From Halorubrum lacusprofundi ATCC 49239 (lineage in GTDB: Archaea > Halobacteriota > Halobacteria > Halobacteriales > Haloferacaceae), in assembly GCF_000022205.1 (NCBI RefSeq), contig NC_012028.1, positions 62,001-126,000 of the forward strand: DNA of 64,000 bases, given 5' to 3'. The position numbers and the translations under genes are program-made. Under the pieces are notes generated by a model. The model was not told where the DNA came from. It searched no databases and was given only the letters and a program-made list of their open reading frames with translations. How positions within the stretch are numbered: position 1 is the first letter of the stretch; each line of letters starts with the position of its first letter. Positions 22,537 through 31,701 of the stretch are shown here, piece by piece.

Positions 22537-24741
22537 TTAGTTAATCGAGTCCGGGATCACGATCGTGAACACAGTGTTTCCGTTACTATCGACGCCCCAT
22601 ATGCTGTAGACGTACAACCTGTGATCGTAGGACCCCGACGACGAAGCTTGCAGCCCCACACCGATATGCCGGGTCCCGCTGATACCAGACGTGTTCAGGC
22701 TATCTGTGCGTCGGGAGAAACTACTGGAATTCTTGTGTTGGTAGGAGGCATCAAGATTTCCACCATCAACATTCTCATCGTGAATGTTCGAGAGCGTTGA
22801 GTCAATCCCGATGTTAACTGCCCCTCGGCCGCCGTAGTCAAGCATCCAATCAACGTATACGGTTTCCACATCCGAGAGGTCGATTTGCCCGCCGGTTGTC
22901 CCGACCATGATTTCACCGCCGCCGCCAGTCCCGTCCAGGTCGATGTCGTATTGCCAGTTGTTCGAGTTCGTGGAGAATGAGGTGGATGCTTCTGGATCCT
23001 CGTGAATGTACTGGCTCATCCCGCTGGTCCGTTCACCGCCAGCCTCAACAGACAGGTTCCTGGTCGTCGAATCAGAGTCACCGTCATCATCAGTGACAGT
23101 GAGCTCCACGGTGTACGTTGCCGAGTCTGCATACTGGTGAGACACGGTCTTTCCTGTTGCAGTTGCTCCGTCTCCGAAGTCCCACGCGTAGGAACTGATT
23201 GTTCCATCAGAGTCACTACTACCAGAGCCATCGAACGAGATCGTGTCGTCAGTTGTCGGGTCGCTCGGCGAGTACGTGAAGCTAGCCGAGGGTAGATCGT
23301 TCACTTCCACAGTCTTCGAAGTAGATGCACTGGCTCCGTACTCGTCTGTAACAGTCAACGTGACCGTGTACACATCCGGCGTGCCGTAGGAGTGTGACGT
23401 CGTCGCGCCTGTGGCTGTTGCGCCATCACCAAAGTCCCACTCGTACGTGAGCATGGACCCATCGGGGTCTGAGGAGCTACTCCCGTCGAAGGAGAACGAG
23501 GTGTCAGCGGTCCCGGTACTCGGGTCAACTGTGAAGGAGGCATCCGGCGTACGGGAGGTGACAGTGATAGTGCTGGTTGCCGTATCGGTGTTCCCGTATT
23601 CGTCGGTAACAGTCAACTCAACGGTGTAGTCACCAGGATCAGCGTACGAGTGTGATGTCGTTTCGCCGGTCGTAGTTGCACCGTCACCGAATGCCCACTC
23701 GTACGTGAGCGTAGAACCATCCGGATCACTCGAACCAGCCCCATCAAATGCGAAGGTCGTATCCGCATTACCGGTGGTCGAGTCAGTAGTGAACGATGCG
23801 TCCGGGTTCCGAGATTCAACCGTGATTGAAGTGGTTGCTATGTCGGAGTTTCCGTACGCGTCCGTGACGGTCAGTTCAGCCGTGTAAGTACCAGGAGTCG
23901 CGTACGAGTGCGGCGTGGTTTCTCCGGTTGCGGTTGCGCCGTCACCGAACGTCCACTCGTACGTGATCGTGGACCCGTCAGGGTCACTCGATCCGCTCCC
24001 ATCGAACGAGAACGAGGTATCAGCATCACCAGTAGACGGGGAAACAGTGAACGACGCATCCGGGGCCCGCGAATTAACCGTGACTGGTGTAGTCGTTGTG
24101 TCCGTGTTCCCGTACTCGTCTTCAACGATAAGCTCGACTGTGTAATCTCCGGGTTCGCTAAACGAGTGAGGCGTCGTCTCTCCAGTTTCAGTCGCCCCAT
24201 CTCCGAAGTTCCAGGTGTATGCCAACGCCTCTCCATCGGGATCGGTCGAACCACTTGCGTCAAACGAGAACGTCGTGTCTGTGTTTCCGGTTGTTTGGTC
24301 TGCGGTGAACGAGGCCGTTGGCGGACGCGATTCTACAGTGACCGTGACCGAGGCTGTGTCTGTATTCCCGTACTCGTTCGTCGCGGTAACTGTGACAGTG
24401 AAGGAATCAACAGTACTGAACGAGTGAGAGACTGTGTCACCAGCCCCGGATTTTGTTGTACCGTCACCGAATGCCCATTCGTACGAAATTGACGTATCTG
24501 TTGGATCGGTAGTGCCGGTCGCATCAAACGAGAACGTCGTATCGAGATCACCAGTCGATACGTCTACACTCACCGCAGCTTCTGGTGGCCGCGCGATCGT
24601 GACGTTCCCGTTCTTCATGCCGAACCCGTTGCTCTCGTTAATTTCCTCTTCCCACGACGAACCGCCCTCTCCCCACTTGAACTCATCACTGCTCGCCATT
24701 CCCTGTTTTTTCGTGGTGAATGTGGACGTGTCTTCTGCCAT
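22537..24741 (-). CDS. Six-PKD-repeat surface-type protein lacking a signal peptide
   Basis: A 734-residue protein with an unusual N-terminus (MAEDTSTFTTKKQGMASSDE, Trp/Gly/Glu-rich, no hydrophobic segment). Six PKD domains span about residues 55-570, each with its FGDG core (AFGDG, NFGDG, TFGDG, AFGDG, DFGDG, DFGDG) and a Y-T-V-E-L-T-V strand. The last 160 residues are a Gly/Ser-rich beta domain (GGQIDLSDVETVYVDWMLDY). PKD domains are normally extracellular adhesive or structural modules. With no signal peptide this may be a virion or fibre component, or exported by another route. Its start lies 115 nt after the IS-truncated beta-rich gene. Confidence 0.8.
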   Translation of the reverse strand: MAEDTSTFTTKKQGMASSDEFKWGEGGSSWEEEINESNGFGMKNGNVTIARPPEAAVSVDVSTGDLDTTFSFDATGTTDPTDTSISYEWAFGDGTTKSGAGDTVSHSFSTVDSFTVTVTATNEYGNTDTASVTVTVESRPPTASFTADQTTGNTDTTFSFDASGSTDPDGEALAYTWNFGDGATETGETTPHSFSEPGDYTVELIVEDEYGNTDTTTTPVTVNSRAPDASFTVSPSTGDADTSFSFDGSGSSDPDGSTITYEWTFGDGATATGETTPHSYATPGTYTAELTVTDAYGNSDIATTSITVESRNPDASFTTDSTTGNADTTFAFDGAGSSDPDGSTLTYEWAFGDGATTTGETTSHSYADPGDYTVELTVTDEYGNTDTATSTITVTSRTPDASFTVDPSTGTADTSFSFDGSSSSDPDGSMLTYEWDFGDGATATGATTSHSYGTPDVYTVTLTVTDEYGASASTSKTVEVNDLPSASFTYSPSDPTTDDTISFDGSGSSDSDGTISSYAWDFGDGATATGKTVSHQYADSATYTVELTVTDDDGDSDSTTRNLSVEAGGERTSGMSQYIHEDPEASTSFSTNSNNWQYDIDLDGTGGGGEIMVGTTGGQIDLSDVETVYVDWMLDYGGRGAVNIGIDSTLSNIHDENVDGGNLDASYQHKNSSSFSRRTDSLNTSGISGTRHIGVGLQASSSGSYDHRLYVYSIWGVDSNGNTVFTIVIPDSIN

Positions 24742-24856
24742 GGAGTACTCAGTTGCCTGTATTTTTGGGCAAAGGGCGATAAAGGTTCGGTGGGCCCCGG
24801 AGGCATATCCAGGTACGTCTTTTCCTCAGTGAAACCAGCCGTACCTGTAGTTCCAG

Positions 24857-25084
24857 TTACCCGGTGATGTTTACCTGCGTGACGGTCGGGGTCGTCAGCG
24901 GTGTGCTGGACTCCAGGTTGATCCGGACCTGGAAGTCCGTATGGGGCTGGCCCCATGAAAGCGTGTACTCAGTATCTCCAGCGAGAGTTACGGTATTCTG
25001 TTCTTCGTCTGCCGTCCCTGGTGACCCAACAACAGTTACGGAGATCGTCTCGCCGTTTCGGGCGTATGCGAGGTTGGTCAGGTT
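24857..25084 (-). pseudogene. C-terminal fragment of a beta-rich gene, truncated by ISH3 copy 2
   Basis: The native part reads NLTNLAYARNGETISVTVVG to TPTVTQVNITG, 76 residues of alternating Thr/Val strands like an archaeal pilin/archaellin or CARDB/DUF-type exported domain. The IS left end begins at 25085, so the N-terminal part and any signal peptide are missing, and the frame picks up IS-encoded residues. It is upstream of the PKD gene in the same direction and was probably co-transcribed. Confidence 0.6.
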
Positions 25085-26483
25085 CAGTACCTCACAAAGC
25101 ATCCTCGGCTAGCTGTTTCTGCGGCCTGAGTTCTGTGTCGAAGCGGTTGTACTGACGGTCTCGACGAGAGAATTACGGACGGATCGACGGAGAGCTGTCG
25201 CTGTCGGCGGCGGTCAGCCGCCGACGCGACAGCGTCGCCACTCACTCCGCTGGCTTGCTCGGTCGGTGGTTAGCGGTGGAATCGGTCGTCAGGTGGCCGA
25301 TTCGCGGGGACGGCCCGACGCACCGCGAGGGCCGTCCACGCAGCTCGTCGAATCATATTGACGAACTCCTTGTACGGCCACCACCAGAGGCGACGCCCGC
25401 CTCGGCGGGGCGTCGCCACATACTCGTAGTGAAGGTACCGCCAGACGTTCTGTAAGAGGAGACTCACCACCACGTACAGCAGCCGTACCGTTGGATCTCG
25501 TGTTGTCGTTGTCGCTATCGCTTGCTCAAACAAGCGATAGCTTGACTCGATACCGAAGCGTTTCGAGTAGTGGTATCGAGCGTCCCGTGGTGAGTCGATG
25601 AACGGCGCGTCAGCGGCGTAGCCGTGACGCGCCACACCGTTCTCGTCATACTTCCCATTTAGGTACGTACAGTCGATGTAGACGGGAAAATCGACGGTCC
25701 AGCTGTGACCGTCGAGTTTCCCCGTCAGATCATGCTGAATGACGCGACTCCATCCTTCCGAGAGCTCTTGCTGAATCGCCTCACCCCACCGGATGATCGG
25801 GATCACGTACGCGTAATTGTGCGCCTGAAGCAGCGTGAGACACTTACTGTCGTAGAATCCGCGATCAAGGTAGACGGCCTTGACCCCGGCGTCAAGGCCG
25901 TCGAGGACACCGAAGAACTCAGCGAGGACACTACTTGCGGTATCGCCGTCTTTGAGACGGCGTACCGCCAGCGTGTAGCGTTTGTTCTTCACACGCGCGT
26001 AGAGTGTGGCATAGGCGTGGAACGCAGTGGTTCCACGCTTCGCTACCGAGTGATAGAGGCCGTCTGTGTCGTCTTCGTCACCGTAGTAGGGCCGCAGGTG
26101 GAGGTCTGCGCAGACCTCCACCTGTTCGGGGAGCAATTCATCGAGATCCTTTCGCAGGAGCGTGTTAGCGACTCGTTCGAGCCGTTCCGGCTCGAACTTC
26201 GTCCGAAGATGGTAGAGGACCGTGTTCCCAGCGGGTGAGTTCTGGCTCGACGCACAGAGCGTAGAGACAGAGGTCCCGTCGGCGCAAGCGCCGACGAGGA
26301 CCTCATAGATGTCTTCAGCAGTGATTTCAGCGTTATTGGCTAACGAGAGCGAAACTTCCTCGTCAAGGCGGTTGACGAGAAAGTTAAGAAGCTGGTCCTC
26401 GTGGATCTCACCGTCTGCTTGTTTGGTTTTAGACACACCTTCAGCAAGCAGACGTTCTAACTAAGCGGCTTTGTGAAGTACTG
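25085..26483 (-). mobile_element. ISH3-type insertion sequence, copy 2 (1399 bp)
   Basis: Same ends and length as copy 1, at an exact 9239-bp offset. By eye identical to copy 3 at both positions where copy 1 differs. The left-flank 5-mer AGGTT and right-flank AGCAT differ, so no target duplication is present here. AGGTT instead recurs beside copy 3. Confidence 0.9.
25270..26436 (-). CDS. ISH3-type DDE transposase, copy 2
   Basis: A 388-residue transposase identical to copy 1 except Ala for Val in AADAPFID. The base responsible (25607 G) completes a perfect hairpin GGCGCGTCA...TGACGCGCC that copy 1 breaks. All other motifs (AVYLDRGFYDSK, RFGIESSYRLFEQA) are intact, so it is presumably active. 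Confidence 0.9.
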   Translation of the reverse strand: MSKTKQADGEIHEDQLLNFLVNRLDEEVSLSLANNAEITAEDIYEVLVGACADGTSVSTLCASSQNSPAGNTVLYHLRTKFEPERLERVANTLLRKDLDELLPEQVEVCADLHLRPYYGDEDDTDGLYHSVAKRGTTAFHAYATLYARVKNKRYTLAVRRLKDGDTASSVLAEFFGVLDGLDAGVKAVYLDRGFYDSKCLTLLQAHNYAYVIPIIRWGEAIQQELSEGWSRVIQHDLTGKLDGHSWTVDFPVYIDCTYLNGKYDENGVARHGYAADAPFIDSPRDARYHYSKRFGIESSYRLFEQAIATTTTRDPTVRLLYVVVSLLLQNVWRYLHYEYVATPRRGGRRLWWWPYKEFVNMIRRAAWTALAVRRAVPANRPPDDRFHR

Positions 26484-26770
26484 AGCATCGTTCGATACGC
26501 GTGGACAATATCCAATCGCTCCATTTTCGCTACAACGTACTGTCCACGCTCTGTAATCCGATACAGATTGTTCACCGATGTCTCCCGATCATCAATCTCC
26601 GGGGTAATCAATCCGAGGCCTTTCGCTTCCCCAATACGCTTCGTCAGCGTTGACGAACTAATATGCAATCGTTCGTTCAAGTGCTTGAACTGCTTTGCCT
26701 CTCCCTTCAGCACCACTAAGAGACCCATCGCGCCACGCAATTCAAAGAACCCCCTAAGCGTGTCTGCCAT
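26484..26770 (-). pseudogene. Winged-helix regulator, extreme C-terminus replaced by ISH3 copy 2
   Basis: About 95 native residues starting MADTLRGFFELRGAMGLLVV. LKGEAKQFKHLNERLHISSSTLTKRIGEAKGLGLI is the HTH with recognition helix, followed by a wing (NNLYRITERGQYV) and a final helix. It resembles HxlR/PadR-type small regulators of about 100-110 residues. The IS joins at 26483 so that the last native residues are replaced by IS-encoded ones up to a stop at 26441. The DNA-binding part is complete, so the chimera might still function. Confidence 0.6.
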
Positions 26771-26988
26771 GCATCACACTTCATTACTTATCCTCACTTG
26801 TAGTCAAACTTTCTTCTAATCACAACGACGCTCAAAACACAGTAAACTTCGATTTGGATCTTTTTGGAAACTGGACTCTCCTGTACGCAGTCTGCGTTTA
26901 TCACCCCGTCACGTAGGTTAAGACAGACTTTCGGAAACGACACCCCGAATATTACACTTCGATTCGAAGTAACTTACCCTATCAACTC

Positions 26989-29067
26989 ATGACGGCCACT
27001 CCCGACTCAAAACAAGCGGTTCTCGACTCTCTGTCTGAGTCCCATCGGGAGTGGCCATACTCGACTAACCACGATACAGTGAATAACGACCCGTGGCCGC
27101 TCGCTTGGGATGCTGCTGCATTCATTGAGGAATGGTTCTCTCATCCTGAGCATACCGACGTGGAAGAAGCGATCTGCCACATAGAACTCGACCCGTCAGG
27201 GTTCGGGTACGATGTCACTGACTGGCATTTCAAGCAACCTCCAGAACCGTTGTTGAAGGCGCACCTTCTTCGAATCGTCAAAGGTTGGGGCGGCGAAACT
27301 GCACTCCACGACTACCTTGACGATAACACCGAGTTAGTAGCTGCACTAGGGTTCGGAAACGGGCTTGCATCGAAAACTACGCTCTGGCGAGTCTGGAACG
27401 AGAATCGACTTTCAGACGACCACAAGCAAGTCGTCCGAACCATCGGCCAAGTGCTTGTCAACGTAGCACGAGAACACGGTGTCCCTGCTCCCGATGAGGT
27501 GTTCTACCCCGACCCGAGTGTTGACGCTCCAAATGCAGTCGCACAGGATGATTTGACAGTCCGAGACCGGACGATTGCAAAAACACGGGATGTCTGGAAG
27601 CAAGCGAAACCAATGGTGACTGAGAATTATCAGTTGCCGCGTGGAAAGAATACAGAAATCCATCAGAACGCGTTCTTTGAAGCACACGCGTTCATGGGGT
27701 CGCGTGAAGAGATGTACGCGGAGGATGGGACGGTGAACTTTGCTGCAGATACCACACGCGAACGTGTACAGACTGGCAGTACTCATCGCCACCACTTGCA
27801 CAAGATTGGCCCGACAGATGCTCGTCAGATGCATCGTGATGCGACACGAGAGTTAATTGAGCGTGCTCGCCGTGATTCTGAACTCGTTGGAGGGGTCCTG
27901 GTCAGTATTGATATCACGAAATCGAACCCGTACAGTACAAAAAAGAAAATTGAGTCTGACGAGGCTGGGAATGTGACAAACAAGTGGCTACTCGGCTACA
28001 AAAACGACGATAAAAAGTCCACAGAGTTCTATTTCCAGTGGGCAAGCGTCCAAATCGTCGGATTAGATATCCCGCTTGTACTTGATGCGATTCCGGTTCA
28101 CCGTGGCCTGAAGCGTGCTACCATCGTTGATCGGTTACTGGAGAGTGCAACGGATCTCGTTGATGTCGAAATGGCAATGATGGACCGGGAATTCGCTCAC
28201 GATGCAGTCAAGGACGTATGTGATGATCACGAGGTCTACTATTTGAATCCGGGTAAAATGAGGACCAGTGAACGTGCAACGTGTACCCGTCTTCGCCGTC
28301 AGGGTAAACTCATTCATATTGAGAGTGACGAAGACACCGACAGCAGCACGGACGAAGGACGAACGACGCTTACGGACTTCACGTCTGGTGAGGAAGATTC
28401 CGATGAGGAAGCGGGTGTTGTTCGGAAGCGTGTGTATGTCCCTGCAATAAACGCTGAGCGAACCGGTGACGATGGCGATGATGATTCAGATGAGACCGAT
28501 AGTGAGGATGGAGACAACGAGTCAAACGATAAGGATGAGCTGCGCCAAGAGTTGCTACATGAGTTCTCAGAAGTAAAGGATTCAGATGCGGAAGAGATCG
28601 AGCAGCTGTTCGGTGACGTGATTGATGAGGTCCGAGACGAGGAAGACAAGCGAAAGCTCCCGGGGAATAAGGAGGACAAGGACCGGTTTATGTTGTTCGA
28701 GTCGAATCACCCGGCTCTTGAAATCCCAGAAAACAGTGACAATGGTGAGGAGCCTATGTCAGAGACGGAGAAGGCACACATGGTGAGTCGTGTTCTGCGT
28801 AAGTACAAGCACCGGTGGGGGATTGAGAACGGATTTAAGCAAATCAAGAGTTTCCGTGTTCGGACTACGTCGATGAATCCTGAGTATCGGTTTTTCAACT
28901 TCCTATACGCGTGCACGCTGTACAACGTGTGGAGATTGACTGATTTGCTAGTCAAGTTGGAGCTATTAGCGGAGTCTGAGTTTGAGTACAAACCCCTTGT
29001 GACAGCAGACCTCTTCCTGACGATTGCGAAGGAGTACAATATCGTTGGGTTAGACCCTCCCGACTAG
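26989..29067 (+). CDS. Large DDE transposase-like protein with acidic insertion
   Basis: A 692-residue protein. GGVLVSIDITKSNPYS has the first catalytic-type Asp. DVEMAMMDREFAHDAVK has the second. YKHRWGIENGFKQIKSFRVRT carries the Glu in an IS4/IS5-like context, followed by FFNFLYACTLYNVWRLTDLL. Between the second Asp and the Glu lies an acidic insertion of about 120 residues (Asp/Glu/Ser-rich, EDSDEEAGVV to DEVRDEEDKRK). Most IS transposases have 300-450 residues. No convincing terminal inverted repeats are seen around the gene, so it may be a solitary or domesticated transposase, or an unclassified IS. Confidence 0.75.
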   Translation: MTATPDSKQAVLDSLSESHREWPYSTNHDTVNNDPWPLAWDAAAFIEEWFSHPEHTDVEEAICHIELDPSGFGYDVTDWHFKQPPEPLLKAHLLRIVKGWGGETALHDYLDDNTELVAALGFGNGLASKTTLWRVWNENRLSDDHKQVVRTIGQVLVNVAREHGVPAPDEVFYPDPSVDAPNAVAQDDLTVRDRTIAKTRDVWKQAKPMVTENYQLPRGKNTEIHQNAFFEAHAFMGSREEMYAEDGTVNFAADTTRERVQTGSTHRHHLHKIGPTDARQMHRDATRELIERARRDSELVGGVLVSIDITKSNPYSTKKKIESDEAGNVTNKWLLGYKNDDKKSTEFYFQWASVQIVGLDIPLVLDAIPVHRGLKRATIVDRLLESATDLVDVEMAMMDREFAHDAVKDVCDDHEVYYLNPGKMRTSERATCTRLRRQGKLIHIESDEDTDSSTDEGRTTLTDFTSGEEDSDEEAGVVRKRVYVPAINAERTGDDGDDDSDETDSEDGDNESNDKDELRQELLHEFSEVKDSDAEEIEQLFGDVIDEVRDEEDKRKLPGNKEDKDRFMLFESNHPALEIPENSDNGEEPMSETEKAHMVSRVLRKYKHRWGIENGFKQIKSFRVRTTSMNPEYRFFNFLYACTLYNVWRLTDLLVKLELLAESEFEYKPLVTADLFLTIAKEYNIVGLDPPD

Positions 29068-29510
29068 CATTTTGGGGGATTGAGAATGCGATTCTCGTGA
29101 GTGGCAACACCGCTCAGTGGTGGTGATTTTCGCTGTTTTTCGGGCATAACTGGCTGTTTCTTTGAATGGTACTGATGGCTGGGTTTATTCACACTCTTGT
29201 CTGCGATTAAAAATAGTTCTCGCTCGCCGTTGTAGCCGCTATCTCGTGAAACTAGTGGACTTCCACGCAGAAAAATCTGTATCGCAACATGCAGTTTATG
29301 CTTACCATGCGTTTTCTCAGCGATTTTGACGTGGGTTTAGCAGACTGGAGCAGTCAGCCGAACCCACAAAATTATAATGAATCCGACTGAAACGCTGAAC
29401 AACTCGAATATGTCACTCTTAAAATTGCCATACTGGGCCGCGACTAGGCTTCTAACCGAATTCTGCACCAATTCAATTTCGGACGGTCGAGTCCCCAAGA
29501 GAGCGCTACA
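29068..29510. other. Non-coding gap of about 440 bp
   Basis: AT-richer DNA between the transposase-like gene and a recombinase. No open frame with protein-like sequence and no clear terminal repeat was found. It may contain the right end of the preceding element and the promoter of the next gene. Confidence 0.4.
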
Positions 29511-30818
29511 ATGAGTCGATCGGATGCCGAGCAGGAGGACAAGATCAACGCTGAGCGGATGCCATCATTCGATGATGTCCGATGGACCTCGTGTTCACTT
29601 GAGGCCTTCACGGACCTGTACTGGGACGAGATCGCCCCCTGCCTCGAAGCAGAGGGTATCGATTCGAGAAGTGAGAAGCCGACCTACCAGTGGTTTCGGG
29701 ATCACGATGCGCGGTCATTCCTCGCGGCTCTCCGTCGCCATCACGACCGCCCATTCGGAGAGTTCTGGGACGAAGACCTTGAGCTCGGTGACGATGAAGA
29801 GGGATACACATGGGAAACAACGGATGATGCAACAATCGACGCCCTCGAACAGTTCCTCAGCCGGCGGCAATCACGATACAGTCTGGCGTCGTCTTCTGTC
29901 GACGCACTCCGAACGCGACTGAACCTCTACGTCCGTGCCTACCAGGAGGCGAACGGGACGAACGACCTCCTCACACCGATTCAACGAGACCGAGAGAATC
30001 CAGCCTACGAAGCCGTTGATGCGTGCTATGCAGCATTTGACTGGTTGAACGAAGGAACCGAACGCGAATACAGTGCCCAGACTCTCCAGCGTGTGCGGCG
30101 CGTTGTCGACGCCTGGTATCAGCATCTGGTCGGTCGGCGGATCGCCTCGATGAACCCTGCAAGCGGTCTCTACGACGAATTTAAGTGGGAAGTCGAAGAT
30201 TCACCCACTCCGTCCCTTTCGGCGAGTCATATTCGGAAGCTGATGCAGGCGGCGGGGACAACGCGAGAACAACTGCTCGTCGTGGCGTTAGCTGGCTGGG
30301 GACTTCGAGCGAGTGAGGTCGCAGCACTCCATGTCTCGCAGTTCCACCGTGATGTTCCTGAAGACGACGTCCCCTTCATCATGTTCAAGAGCCGTAAGAA
30401 CGGGCCCGGTGAGGTGTCTCTCCTGTACGGAATGGACGTGTTTGACTTCCAAATCGACGAACTAGCTGAAGATGAGACGTGGGCTGGATATCTCTTCCCA
30501 TCCTCACAGGGAAAAACGCCGTACGTGACACGCGATACGATTCGTAATTGGTTCCAAAATCTTGCATTGGAAGCAGGTCTTCCCGAGCGAATCGAGGGTG
30601 AGCGTCCGAGTCCGCAGCTTTGCCGTCGATTCTGGTACGATACCTATACTGCAGTCCTCGAAGGTGTACTCGAAGGCGTCGACGAAATCGCTGCAGAGCA
30701 GGGGAGTAGCGATCCTCGGGTAGTGATGCAAAATTACCTCTCTGACTCGCGTTCTCGTCGAGTCCGGCGCGAGTTCATGCAAGAACAACTGGACGAAGCC
30801 TTCGAAGAGAGAACGTAA
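29511..30818 (+). CDS. Tyrosine recombinase-like protein
   Basis: A 435-residue protein with the organisation of haloarchaeal tyrosine recombinases. A long N-terminal region ends in a SAM-like core-binding segment (SASSVDALRTRLNLYVRAYQ-like helices). LLVVALAGWGLRASEVAALHVSQF is box I with the catalytic Arg. RPSPQLCRRFWYDTY takes the place of box II, lacking the first His as in the recombinase at 1219-2577. DPRVVMQNYLSDS provides a possible Tyr. The shared box II variant in two proteins suggests a subfamily. Its proximity to the partition genes suggests plasmid dimer resolution (inference). Confidence 0.72.
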   Translation: MSRSDAEQEDKINAERMPSFDDVRWTSCSLEAFTDLYWDEIAPCLEAEGIDSRSEKPTYQWFRDHDARSFLAALRRHHDRPFGEFWDEDLELGDDEEGYTWETTDDATIDALEQFLSRRQSRYSLASSSVDALRTRLNLYVRAYQEANGTNDLLTPIQRDRENPAYEAVDACYAAFDWLNEGTEREYSAQTLQRVRRVVDAWYQHLVGRRIASMNPASGLYDEFKWEVEDSPTPSLSASHIRKLMQAAGTTREQLLVVALAGWGLRASEVAALHVSQFHRDVPEDDVPFIMFKSRKNGPGEVSLLYGMDVFDFQIDELAEDETWAGYLFPSSQGKTPYVTRDTIRNWFQNLALEAGLPERIEGERPSPQLCRRFWYDTYTAVLEGVLEGVDEIAAEQGSSDPRVVMQNYLSDSRSRRVRREFMQEQLDEAFEERT

Positions 30819-31308
30819 CATCACCCACCGACTTTTCCGTGGTCATTGCTTGGTTGGTGATTGAATCAATGAATCACAGATTCCAGGAATAATGAAGATT
30901 CGCGAACTCGCCAAGCAAGACGTCGATCAGTGAATCACGGAGTCACAGATACTTCATTCAAGAATTTCCGGAAACGCAGGATTCCGGCGAAGCGGGATCG
31001 TATTACAGCACAAGGATTAGAGTAGATAAGCTAGAAGAATCTCAGCTCTTTCCGGAAACGACCCACTCATTCTGTTATAATCAGACAGAGAATCACTATG
31101 ACGTGCCGTATTCGTTCTCAGTATGTGGCCACGAGAACTACGAAACCGTTCACGAGCGGCCGGTGAAGTACCAAGGTTCTCAGTAGCGTTCGCCGTTGTC
31201 GTCGCCGTCCTCGGGGTTATCCAGATTCTCCTCCAAGTTGTGTAGCAGAAGTAGATACAGTATATGTATCCAGAATATGGATTCGGTAAAGAGATTCAGA
31301 AATGGGTT
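30819..31308. other. Intergenic region with short repeats near the partition genes
   Basis: No gene is convincing. It holds two copies of TTTCCGGAAACG (30965-30976 and 31049-31060), several GAATCA/TGAATCACAG-type repeats at about 30863-30955, and the palindrome GATACAGTATATGTATC at 31254-31270 just beyond the ParA operon end. It may be a partition site or secondary replication element. Confidence 0.45.
31254..31270. repeat. GATACA-GTATA-TGTATC palindrome, candidate par site
   Basis: GATACA and TGTATC arms flank GTATA. The ATACAG core recurs three times at the other end of the parA operon (about 32535-32550), so the motif brackets the operon. Confidence 0.5.
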
Positions 31309-31701
31309 TCAGAACTCGTAGTCTTGTGACTCGCGGAACTGCTGGTAGCCTTTGGCACCGGCTTCAAGCGTCTCTGGGGCCACCTCGCCGAGCGCGACTC
31401 GAACCAGCAGCCGTAGCGCCTCGGCCTTGCTTGTACCGTCGCGGTCGCGGTCCAGTTCGTCGGCAGCCGCTTCGATGACCGCTTCCAGTTCGCCCGTCTC
31501 CTCAAGCCCGGCGAACAGCGCCGCGAGGTTGCCGTCGCGGATGGTCAGGTTCTCAGAGATGTCGCTGGCGTAGGCGTCGGCAACGGCGTCGACGAGCGTC
31601 GGTTCGTCGGCCACAGTTATGTCGGCCGGGTCGGTTTCGTGGCGCTTCTGTGTCTTGGACTGCTGGAGCAGTTCCTCGGCGTCGGGAGTGTCGTCAGTCA
31701 T
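31309..31701 (-). CDS. ParA-partner protein (probable centromere-binding component)
   Basis: A 130-residue acidic, helical protein starting MTDDTPDAEELLQQSKTQKR. Its ATG overlaps the ParA stop (31698-31701). ENLTIRDGNLAALFAGLEETGELEAVIEAAADEL and KAEALRLLVRVALGEVAPETL are amphipathic helices. There is no ParB HTH signature, but haloarchaeal plasmids typically place a small unrelated partner directly after parA, and this gene fits. Site binding is inferred from position. Confidence 0.65.
   Translation of the reverse strand: MTDDTPDAEELLQQSKTQKRHETDPADITVADEPTLVDAVADAYASDISENLTIRDGNLAALFAGLEETGELEAVIEAAADELDRDRDGTSKAEALRLLVRVALGEVAPETLEAGAKGYQQFRESQDYEF

Noticed and set aside
25080-25089. AGGTT as proof of a simple inversion between ISH3 copies 2 and 3
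   Set aside because: Joining the two outer flanks does not rebuild either interrupted gene, so it is recorded only as suggestive.
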